DNA of 64,000 bases from UBA1941 sp046329555. GTDB lineage: Bacteria > Bacteroidota > Bacteroidia > Chitinophagales > LD1. Position 1 is the first letter of the stretch. Every line of letters starts with the position of its first letter. Shown piece after piece: positions 42,427-49,742 of this stretch. The position numbers and the translations under genes were made by a program. Location of the stretch: contig JAXLUK010000001.1 in assembly GCA_046329555.1 (NCBI GenBank), positions 1,054,001-1,118,000 of the forward strand, in the 5' to 3' direction. Below the pieces are notes generated by a model. That model saw only the letters and a program-made list of their open reading frames with translations. It was not told where the DNA came from and ran no database searches.

Positions 42427-44370
42427 TTAACTCTTGCGGCCATCTACGAAGTACATATCAATCTGTCCCTTGTGCTTGGCGTCAATTTTACCGCGATAGG
42501 TGCAGTTGTATTTGTCTTTTACAATCTCATAGGTTGTACCGCTTATATTTACGCGTCCTACCTCGCTGCTCTGTTCCATTCGCGCTGCAACATTTACTGT
42601 GTCGCCCCAAATATCATACGCAAACTTGCGTACGCCTACGATACCAGCCACCAGCGGACCTGAATGAATACCAATTCTGATTTCGAAATAGCGCTGCGAC
42701 TTAGCCATGCGCTCTTCCTTCAGCTTCACCATAAACTGCTGCATTTCCAGCGCCGCTTCTACAATGTCTGTTGGGTTCGATTGATTTTCTTTCGGCAGGC
42801 CTCCAGCACACAAATAGGCATCTCCGATAGTTTTGATTTTTTCAATGCCATGACGTGTTACAATATCATCGAACGCCCTGAAAATAAAGTCGATTTCATA
42901 TACCAACTGTTCTGGATTCATACGCTCGCCGGCCTGCGTGAAATCACGGATATCGGCAAACATCACTGAAACCATATCGAAATTTCTTGCCTTGGCCTTG
43001 CCTTGTTCTTTTAATTCTTCTGCCACATCGGCCGGAAGAATATTGAGTAGCAGTTCATCCGATTTTTTCTTTTCTGCCTCAATCATTTTATTGTCGCGGC
43101 GCTTTTGCAGAAAAGCGTAAAATGCTAAAGCCGCTATAACCAAAATAAGCGCCAAACCGCCCATCAATGCATTGCGCATAATCCGCTGTGTTTTCAATTC
43201 AGCCTGAACTTCTGCATCTTTCTTGGCCTGCTCTGCAGCACGCAGCTTTTTCTCCCGCTCAAAGCCTTCCTGCAAATCCATTTGCGTCAACTTCCTTGTC
43301 ACTTCTACAGATTGGCTTTGTTCTTTCAACTTACCTAACGCAATGTGATAATCCAGTGCCGTAGCTTTATCACCTTTTCTCATATAAATTTGAAACAACT
43401 TTTCGGCGGCCGCCTGTTGCAAAGGCAAATCATTCATTCCCTTTCCGGTTTGATAGGCCTTTTGCGCCATTTCTATGGCAAAGCCACTTTGCCCGTCGCG
43501 CTCCAGAATATCCGACAACAACAATTGGCTATAACTATAGTTAGCCATTGAGCCCGTTTGCTGGAAAATCTCCATCGCTTCATTGGTGAAGGCAATGGCA
43601 TCCTTGGTTTGTCCGCTATTCAGGGCGATGGCAGCAAGTTGTTGCAAGCATGATGCTTTATTAATCTTATTGCCTACTTCATCAGAAAGATTGGCTGATT
43701 GGTTGAATAAGTCGACCGCTTTACGAGTGTCTCCTTTTTCCAAAGAAATTTCCGCTAATGAATATAACTCTCCTGGCACCCACTCTTTAAAACCGATTCG
43801 GCGTGCCAATTCCAGCGATTGTTCATACAGTTCTTGTGACTTCGGAATATCGTTCAGTGCTAAAAAAATGGATGCCTTGCCATCAATACAACGTGCCAGA
43901 TTTTTTTGATCATTATTTGCCGTAGCCAACTCGAATCCGCTTTGATAAAACTCCAATGCCTTATTGTATTGACCTTGCATTTCCTGAAAGCGTCCTTTCC
44001 AATATCTGCAGAAACTAACTCTGGATTGATCATTATTCTTCGTTGCTAACTGCATGGCCTCCTCCATCCACTCCTCTGCGCGTTGAACGTGGTCGGTTTT
44101 GTAATTGGCCACACCCATTAAACTCATCGCAGCAGCTTCTTCCCGGGCATCTTTTGCTTCCCGGGCCGCATCCAGCGCATGTTGTGCAGCAGCTAAACTT
44201 TGCGCCGGATCGCTGTTCAGTAATTCCTCAGCTAACTGATTGCCAAGAGAAGCGCGTTGTTTTGCCGTTGTAGCCTGTTGTAGTTGGTGCTGTAAATCAT
44301 CTATAGGCACGAACTGTGCATGGCTTGCCATCGCCAGCAATAGAGCTGCAAAAAGTGCTGGTATTTTCAT
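42427..44370 (-). CDS. TPR-containing membrane adenylate cyclase (class III)
   Basis: The protein has 647 residues from the ATG at 44370. A signal peptide is followed by about seven TPR units (40-370), a coiled coil, a membrane helix (ALMGGLALILVIAALAFYAFLQ, about 400-422), and a class III cyclase domain. VSVMFADIRDFT and the later GDAYL Asp bind the two metals; the Lys in EKIKTIGD and the Asp in YDIWGDTVNVAARM specify adenine. The TPR part should be periplasmic, making it a sensor with a cytoplasmic cyclase. A -7-like TACCTTCC lies only 4 nt upstream of the ATG. Confidence 0.9.
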   Translation of the reverse strand: MKIPALFAALLLAMASHAQFVPIDDLQHQLQQATTAKQRASLGNQLAEELLNSDPAQSLAAAQHALDAAREAKDAREEAAAMSLMGVANYKTDHVQRAEEWMEEAMQLATKNNDQSRVSFCRYWKGRFQEMQGQYNKALEFYQSGFELATANNDQKNLARCIDGKASIFLALNDIPKSQELYEQSLELARRIGFKEWVPGELYSLAEISLEKGDTRKAVDLFNQSANLSDEVGNKINKASCLQQLAAIALNSGQTKDAIAFTNEAMEIFQQTGSMANYSYSQLLLSDILERDGQSGFAIEMAQKAYQTGKGMNDLPLQQAAAEKLFQIYMRKGDKATALDYHIALGKLKEQSQSVEVTRKLTQMDLQEGFEREKKLRAAEQAKKDAEVQAELKTQRIMRNALMGGLALILVIAALAFYAFLQKRRDNKMIEAEKKKSDELLLNILPADVAEELKEQGKAKARNFDMVSVMFADIRDFTQAGERMNPEQLVYEIDFIFRAFDDIVTRHGIEKIKTIGDAYLCAGGLPKENQSNPTDIVEAALEMQQFMVKLKEERMAKSQRYFEIRIGIHSGPLVAGIVGVRKFAYDIWGDTVNVAARMEQSSEVGRVNISGTTYEIVKDKYNCTYRGKIDAKHKGQIDMYFVDGRKS

Positions 44371-44441
44371 TTGGGGAAGGTAAGCAAATTTCGGAATTGC
44401 ATCAGGCAACGGCATTGCGGGCTAATACTATCTTCGCGGCT

Positions 44442-45626
44442 ATGAATACCATTTCAGATTTTTTGGAAAAAGAGTTGGGGGTAATTGCTGATTCCGGTTT
44501 ATTTAAACGCGAGCGAATTATCACGTCGCCCCAGGATGCGTTGATTACGCTAAACGACGGGCGTACGGTACTGAACTTCTGCGCAAATAACTACCTGGGT
44601 TTATCGAATCATCCCCGAGTAATAGCCGCTGCTCACCGTGCTTTAGACAAGTACGGATTCGGCATGAGTTCTGTGCGTTTTATCTGCGGTACGCAAACCA
44701 TTCACAAGGAATTGGAGACGCGTATCGCACAGTTTTTACATCAGGAAGACACGATTCTTTACGCAGCGTGCTTCGACGCCAACGGAGGCGTATTTGAACC
44801 TCTTTTCGGTGAAGGTGATGCCATTATTTCTGATGCCTTGAACCACGCTTCGATTATCGATGGCGTACGTTTGTGTAAGGCCGTGCGCTATCGCTATGCT
44901 AACAACGATATGAATGAGCTGGAGTCTTGTTTAAAGCTGGCGCAGTCGCAACAACGGCGAATCATTGTTACCGATGGCGTATTTAGCATGGATGGCTATG
45001 TAGCCCGGCTGGATGAAATTTGCACACTGGCAGAAAAGTACCAGGCATTAGTGATGGTAGATGAAAGTCATGCTACTGGTTTCATCGGAAAAACGGGGCG
45101 CGGTACCGTTGAACTGAAAGGTGTGATGGATCGTGTAGACATCATTACCGGCACTTTGGGCAAAGCGCTTGGTGGTGCGATGGGCGGATTCACCACAGGC
45201 AAAAAGGAAGTGATTGAAATGCTGCGGCAGCGGTCACGACCCTATTTGTTTTCTAATTCGTTGATGCCCGCCATAGCGGGTGCTGCATTGGAAGTGTTTA
45301 ACATGTTGCAGGAGAGCACGGCGCTGCGCGATAAACTGGCTGATAACATCGCGTACTTTAAAACTGGTTTAAAGCACATCGGTTTAGATTATAAAGATGG
45401 TGATTCAGCCATTGTACCGGTGATGTTATATGATGCGAAACTGGCGCAGCAGTTTGCAGAAGAGATGTTGAAAGAAGGCGTTTATGTTATAGGATTTTTC
45501 TACCCTGTTGTTCCAAAAGATCAGGCGCGTATTAGGGTACAACTAAGTGCAGCACATGAGCGCGAACATATTGACCAGGCGCTGGCGGCTTTCCGGAAAT
45601 GCGCACAGCGGCTGGGTTTGGTGTAG
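44442..45626 (+). CDS. kbl: Glycine C-acetyltransferase (2-amino-3-ketobutyrate CoA ligase)
   Basis: The protein has 394 residues. It is a fold-type I PLP enzyme: NFCANNYLGLSNHP, GFGMSSVRFICGTQTIHKELE, DALNHASIIDG, VMVDESHATGFIGKTGRGT, and ITGTLGKALGGAMGGF with the Schiff-base lysine. It acts with threonine dehydrogenase in threonine breakdown; the dehydrogenase gene is not beside it. TATCTTCG ends 5 nt before the ATG, so the mRNA may be leaderless. Confidence 0.92.
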   Translation: MNTISDFLEKELGVIADSGLFKRERIITSPQDALITLNDGRTVLNFCANNYLGLSNHPRVIAAAHRALDKYGFGMSSVRFICGTQTIHKELETRIAQFLHQEDTILYAACFDANGGVFEPLFGEGDAIISDALNHASIIDGVRLCKAVRYRYANNDMNELESCLKLAQSQQRRIIVTDGVFSMDGYVARLDEICTLAEKYQALVMVDESHATGFIGKTGRGTVELKGVMDRVDIITGTLGKALGGAMGGFTTGKKEVIEMLRQRSRPYLFSNSLMPAIAGAALEVFNMLQESTALRDKLADNIAYFKTGLKHIGLDYKDGDSAIVPVMLYDAKLAQQFAEEMLKEGVYVIGFFYPVVPKDQARIRVQLSAAHEREHIDQALAAFRKCAQRLGLV

Positions 45627-45635
45627 CCGCTTTCT

Positions 45636-45672
45636 TAAAAAAATAAAGGGTCGGCCATGAGGCCGACCCTTT
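45636..45672. terminator. Shared terminator of kbl and the HU gene
   Basis: AAAGGGTCGGCC-ATGA-GGCCGACCCTTT, a perfect 12-bp stem, lies between the convergent genes. The T-tract is good on the minus strand (TATTTTTTT) and weak on the plus strand (GAGTTT). Confidence 0.85.
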
Positions 45673-45719
45673 GAGTTTAGAATAAGGCGTACTTCGTTCA
45701 GAAGCGCCCATCACGGGAA

Positions 45720-45995
45720 TTACTTATTTACCTTCTTAGCCAGCTCATTTCCGGCTTTGAACTTGGCAATCTTTTTTGCCTTAATCTTAATCTCTTTACC
45801 CGTGCGAGGATTACGACCTGTGCGTGCAGCGCGCTTGGCTACTGAAAACGTGCCGAAGCCTACTAAAGTTACTTTCTGGCCTTTCGACAGCGCGCCTTGA
45901 ATAGCGTCGATAACGGCATCCAGCGCGTCGTTCGCCTGAACTTTAGACAGCTTGGTGTCTTTCGCAATTTTTTCAATTAAGTCGCCTTTGTTCAT
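45720..45995 (-). CDS. HU-family DNA-binding protein
   Basis: The protein has 91 residues. MNKGDLIEKIAKDTKLSKVQ then DALDAVIDAI is the helical dimer part; VTLVGFGTFSVAKRAARTGRNPRTGKEIKI is the HU/IHF arm signature. It bends DNA and helps compact the nucleoid. It has its own promoter and terminator. Confidence 0.95.
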   Translation of the reverse strand: MNKGDLIEKIAKDTKLSKVQANDALDAVIDAIQGALSKGQKVTLVGFGTFSVAKRAARTGRNPRTGKEIKIKAKKIAKFKAGNELAKKVNK

Positions 45996-46030
45996 TCTGA
46001 AAATTTGTTTTGGTTAAAAAATTTGTAGGG

Positions 46031-46061
46031 CGAATGTACAAGCCTGTTTCGAATTACCAAA
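46031..46061 (-). promoter_or_regulatory. Promoter of the HU gene
   Basis: On the minus strand TTTG (46058-46061), 19 nt, then TACATTCG (46031-46038), 35 nt before the ATG. Confidence 0.7.
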
Positions 46062-46095
46062 CAAATCTTTTATTGATACACAAAGGCTTTCAGGC

Positions 46096-46803
46096 CTAAT
46101 GATTTACGTTATTTCCGGAAGCGAATTGCTGTTCAAAAAACTTCCAAACAACATCATCAGGAACAGGAGCAGTTACTTCCAAAGGCTCTTTACGAACAGG
46201 ATGCTGGAATACAATTTTTCGCGCATGCAGATGAATGGCGCCATTGCTATTGCTTCGCTTAGCACCGTACTTCAAATCACCCTTGATGGAACAACCAATG
46301 CTCGATAACTGCACCCTTATCTGATGATGCCTGCCGGTAAGCGGGTCTACTTCCAACAGATGATATTTATCGCTACTGCCAATGTAACGATAGGATAACT
46401 CTGACCGCTGCGCGTCGGAACGCTCCATCATAAAGGCATGCGTCATATTTTTCTTCTCGTTCTTACGCAACCAATGAACCAGCGTGTTTTCAGGTAATTC
46501 AGGTCGTGCTTCCACCACCGCCCAATAGGTTTTTTGCACTTCCCGGGTTCTGAACATTTCGTTCAAACGCGTTAGCGCCTTACTGGTTCTGGCCAAAATC
46601 AAAACGCCGCTAACTGGCCGGTCAATTCGATGCGCAACGCCAATGAATGCCTCTCCGGGCTTCTGATATTTCTCCTTGATGTATTGCTTCGCTAATTGTT
46701 CTATGGATGTATCACCACTTTTATCTACCTGTGATAAAACCCCTGCCGGTTTATTGACAATCAACAGATGGTTGTCTTCGTACAACACCTCTAAAGCATT
46801 CAT
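46096..46803 (-). CDS. RluA-family pseudouridine synthase
   Basis: The protein has 235 residues. LEVLYEDNHLLIVNKPAGVLSQ, the catalytic Asp in VAHRIDRPVSGVLILAR, KTYWAVVE and LLEVDPLTGRHHQIRVQLSSIG are RluA-family motifs. It lacks an S4 domain, as in RluC/D-less short forms. It modifies uridine in rRNA or tRNA; the site is not predictable. It is divergent from the potassium channel gene. Confidence 0.9.
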   Translation of the reverse strand: MNALEVLYEDNHLLIVNKPAGVLSQVDKSGDTSIEQLAKQYIKEKYQKPGEAFIGVAHRIDRPVSGVLILARTSKALTRLNEMFRTREVQKTYWAVVEARPELPENTLVHWLRKNEKKNMTHAFMMERSDAQRSELSYRYIGSSDKYHLLEVDPLTGRHHQIRVQLSSIGCSIKGDLKYGAKRSNSNGAIHLHARKIVFQHPVRKEPLEVTAPVPDDVVWKFFEQQFASGNNVNH

Positions 46804-46862
46804 TGGTGCAATATACGAGGGGTTTCCGATTTCATGGTTATTTTGCGCTCAGGATTCAGCAC

Positions 46863-47861
46863 ATGAGTATCATACGCAACATGCGCGAACGGCGCCAGTC
46901 TGGGGTGGATATTGGTCTTGACCGTCAGGGACAGAAGGGCCGCCAGCGAACCATCAACAAAGATGGATCTTATAATATTCGTCGAATCACCGATGGTCCG
47001 GTGAATTTCGAACTATTTCACTGGCTGATTAATACCACCTGGAGTCATTACTGGATGGGCGTTGCAGGTTATTACACGGCAGTAAACATCATTTTCGCTG
47101 GAATCTACTATTGGATTGGCCCTGAAAATATCAATGGCATTTCGGCAACCGATGGTGTGAATGATTTTCTGCAGTGCTTTTTCTTTTCGGTACAAACCTT
47201 TACCACGGTGGGATACGGTGGCATGCATCCGGCTAGTGAGGCTGCCAGTTGGGTGGCTTCGGTTGAGGCATTTTTGGGTTTGATGATTTTTGCCATCGCC
47301 ACAGGCACGCTGTATGGACGTTTCTCTAAACCACGGCAAAAAATAAAGTATAGCCAGAACGCTATTGTAGCGCGGCATGCCGACGGATTGGCCTTGCAAT
47401 TTATGGTGGCCAATAACGGTAGTTCTAACTTGATGGAAGTAGAAGCAACGGTCAATTTTAGTTGGGTGGAAATGCGCGGTGAAGAACGCATCCGCCAATT
47501 CAAAACCCTTCCATTAGAAATTTCTAAAATCGCTATGTTCCCTACTAGCTGGGTGGTAAACCATCAAATTGATAGTGATAGCCCGTTGTGGGGCTGGGGC
47601 CCAGATGCCTATGTGGAACACGATATCGAGGTATTCTGTATGATTAAGGCGTATGACGAAACATTTTCCGGAACCATCTACAGTCGCGCCAGCTTCACCG
47701 CAGGCGATGTGGTGTACGGCGCTCGTTTCAAGCGACCATTTCACGTTAGTGAATCCGGACAATTAGTAATGGATATGCGCATGGTTGGTGAATACGACAA
47801 GGTTGAATTAGGGAAGATTCAGTGGCAGGAAATACTACCCGAAGTTAGCGCAGAAGGCTAA
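46863..47861 (+). CDS. Inward-rectifier-type potassium channel (KirBac-like)
   Basis: The protein has 332 residues from the ATG at 46863. Two membrane helices flank a pore with the filter QTFTTVGYGGMHP. The cytoplasmic C-terminal part (about 150-320; QNAIVARHADGLALQFMVAN, FSWVEMRGEERIRQFKTLPLE, TSWVVNHQIDSDSPLWGW, DETFSGTIYSRASFTAGDVVYGARF) is the Kir immunoglobulin-like domain. It conducts K+ across the inner membrane. Its stop overlaps that of the convergent asparaginase-like gene. Confidence 0.9.
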   Translation: MSIIRNMRERRQSGVDIGLDRQGQKGRQRTINKDGSYNIRRITDGPVNFELFHWLINTTWSHYWMGVAGYYTAVNIIFAGIYYWIGPENINGISATDGVNDFLQCFFFSVQTFTTVGYGGMHPASEAASWVASVEAFLGLMIFAIATGTLYGRFSKPRQKIKYSQNAIVARHADGLALQFMVANNGSSNLMEVEATVNFSWVEMRGEERIRQFKTLPLEISKIAMFPTSWVVNHQIDSDSPLWGWGPDAYVEHDIEVFCMIKAYDETFSGTIYSRASFTAGDVVYGARFKRPFHVSESGQLVMDMRMVGEYDKVELGKIQWQEILPEVSAEG

Positions 47862-48349
47862 TTTTCCTTACACTCAAACATGCCGGTTGTTTTGTTTTTC
47901 TTCACCTCGTTCCAATTAAAATACCGACCGTTCATAGCCACATAAACACCATGCGGCAACGACTGCGCGAAAGCCAGTGCTGTGCCCAGATTAAAGAGCC
48001 CGTCGCTACTGCCGAATTTATAAGGAATCATAGCGCCGGTGAGCACAATGGTTTTAGGTAATTGTGCGGCGCCTAAAACTTGCGCAGTTACTTCCATGGT
48101 ATCTGTGCCATGAGTGATCACGATACGATCTTCATCGCATTTTGTACACATATTGATGATGAGATGGCGGTCGTCATCAGTCATCTCCAAACTATCAATC
48201 ATCATCAGCGTACGCAATGAAACATCCAGATTGCAGCGGCCTAGTTTGAGCAATTCCGGCAAATGCGTATCCTTAAAGAACAAGCGCCCGTTAATTTCAT
48301 CATATTCTTTATCGAACGTTCCTCCGGTAATCAGAATCTTAATAGCCAT
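47858..48349 (-). CDS. Single-domain asparaginase-like protein
   Basis: The protein has 163 residues and is the N-terminal domain of L-asparaginases: ILITGGTFDKEYDE has the first catalytic Thr, and IVITHGTDTMEVTAQVL the second Thr-Asp pair; KTIVLTGAMIPYKFGSSDGLFNLGTALAFA follows. Type I and II asparaginases have about 330 residues with a second domain that completes the dimer active site; here the frame ends at the domain border. Such short forms are known in databases without a proven activity. Confidence 0.82.
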   Translation of the reverse strand: MAIKILITGGTFDKEYDEINGRLFFKDTHLPELLKLGRCNLDVSLRTLMMIDSLEMTDDDRHLIINMCTKCDEDRIVITHGTDTMEVTAQVLGAAQLPKTIVLTGAMIPYKFGSSDGLFNLGTALAFAQSLPHGVYVAMNGRYFNWNEVKKNKTTGMFECKEN

Positions 48350-48399
48350 ACGCTGAATTTTCGGTAAAAAGAAGAAATTGTTTCTTCGTTTTATAATTC

Positions 48400-48924
48400 A
48401 TGAAAAAGTTATTCCCCACCACCAAGACGGAAAGCCGCAGAACGCGCGTGATGCGCTGGATATTTAATGTTTGGCCTTGCATCTGGTGCACCGGAAGCAA
48501 AGTAACCTTTATTGCCGGCGATTTCACCGAACTACATGTGCGCCTCACGCTGAATTGGCGCACACGTAACCGCGTGGGTACCGTTTTTGGCGGCAGCATT
48601 TATTCATCCGTTGATCCGTACTACATGCTTTTATTGATGGAAGCTCTGGGACGCGATTATGTAGTTTGGGATAAAGCCGCTTCCATGAAGTTTGTGCGGC
48701 CCATCTCCAAAGCGGTGAAATGCCGATTTCTAATAGCTCCCGAATTATTGACTGAAATCCGCGAAAAAACACAAGAGAACGGCCAGTACATATTTGACCT
48801 TCCGTTGCAGTTCGAAGATGAAGAAGGCAAGGTTTATGCCGTCTTCACCAAAACAACCTTTGTTGCCACCAAGGCTTACTATAAACAAAAGAAGGCCGCT
48901 CAGGATGGTACCACTGCCGGTTAA
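48400..48924 (+). CDS. DUF4442 hotdog-fold protein
   Basis: The protein has 174 residues. The central part LTLNWRTRNRVGTVFGGSIYSSVDPYYMLLLMEALG fits the DUF4442 branch of hotdog-fold thioesterase-like proteins, with VWDKAASMKFVRPISKAVKC following. Function is unknown; binding or hydrolysis of acyl thioesters is possible. Its end overlaps the convergent sigma factor gene by 4 bp. Confidence 0.8.
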   Translation: MKKLFPTTKTESRRTRVMRWIFNVWPCIWCTGSKVTFIAGDFTELHVRLTLNWRTRNRVGTVFGGSIYSSVDPYYMLLLMEALGRDYVVWDKAASMKFVRPISKAVKCRFLIAPELLTEIREKTQENGQYIFDLPLQFEDEEGKVYAVFTKTTFVATKAYYKQKKAAQDGTTAG

Positions 48925-49511
48925 ACAGCAATACCACTGACATCCACCTTGTGCTTCTCAATAAGCTTGCGCAAATTCAGCAAGCCGTAACGGGCGCGCG
49001 CCAAACAGGTATTTAGCGGACTATTGGTTTGCTCGGCAATTTCTTTGAAAGAAAAATTGAAGTAGTGGCGCAGCATAATCACTTCGCGCTGTTCTGCCGG
49101 CAGCATATCAATGATTCGCTTTAATCGATTTTCTGCACGCATCACATCCATGTGATCATCAGGCATCTGCTGTTCGAAAGGAAGATACTTAAACAGTAAC
49201 TCGCTATCGGTTCCGGTTTCCGGATTGCGCTTATTTTGCCTGAAGTGATCCATGCACAGATTAAAAGCAATTCTTCCCACCCAGGCCGTAAACTTGTTTT
49301 CCTCTTTATACCGGCCCTTGCGCACATAATCTACTGCCTTAATAAACGCCTCCTGAAGAATGTCTTCTGCCAGATAGGCATCGCGCACCTTCAGGTAAAT
49401 GGCGGTGTAAATTTTCTCTTTGTGCCGCTCTACCAATAACTGGAAGGCACTTTCTGAGCCATTCACGAAGTGATGGATCAGTTCCTGGTCGCTGAGATGG
49501 GTCAAACGCAT
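48921..49511 (-). CDS. ECF-type RNA polymerase sigma factor
   Basis: The protein has 196 residues. Region 2 (about 20-95: SAFQLLVERHKEKIYTAIYL, YLAEDILQEAFIKAV, FTAWVGRIAFNLCMDHFRQNKR) and region 4 (about 130-185: LPAEQREVIMLRHYFNFSFKEIAEQTNSPLNTCLARARYGL) are clear. No anti-sigma gene is adjacent, so its control is unclear; it resembles stand-alone Bacteroidota ECF factors. Confidence 0.92.
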   Translation of the reverse strand: MRLTHLSDQELIHHFVNGSESAFQLLVERHKEKIYTAIYLKVRDAYLAEDILQEAFIKAVDYVRKGRYKEENKFTAWVGRIAFNLCMDHFRQNKRNPETGTDSELLFKYLPFEQQMPDDHMDVMRAENRLKRIIDMLPAEQREVIMLRHYFNFSFKEIAEQTNSPLNTCLARARYGLLNLRKLIEKHKVDVSGIAV

Positions 49512-49742
49512 AGCTGCTGTTTTTTGGTTAGAAAAAAGTAATGCTATGCTCTATACGCCTTGTTTTTGGTTATAAAAATCACCCCGTTTAAGGCAATGCC
49601 TTACACCTGATGCTGTTCTAAAAATTTAAAGTAGATATGTTCTATACGCTGCTAAATTTTACGGCCTTGCTGCCGAAACCTTTTAGTTTTGCTGATGTTG
49701 TTAGCGTAAAGAATTTGCGATAGAACCTAAGATTAACTACGA

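Noticed and set aside
44316..44441. N-terminal extension of kbl
   Set aside because: It covers the divergent cyclase start and both promoter boxes, and is not similar to the enzyme family.
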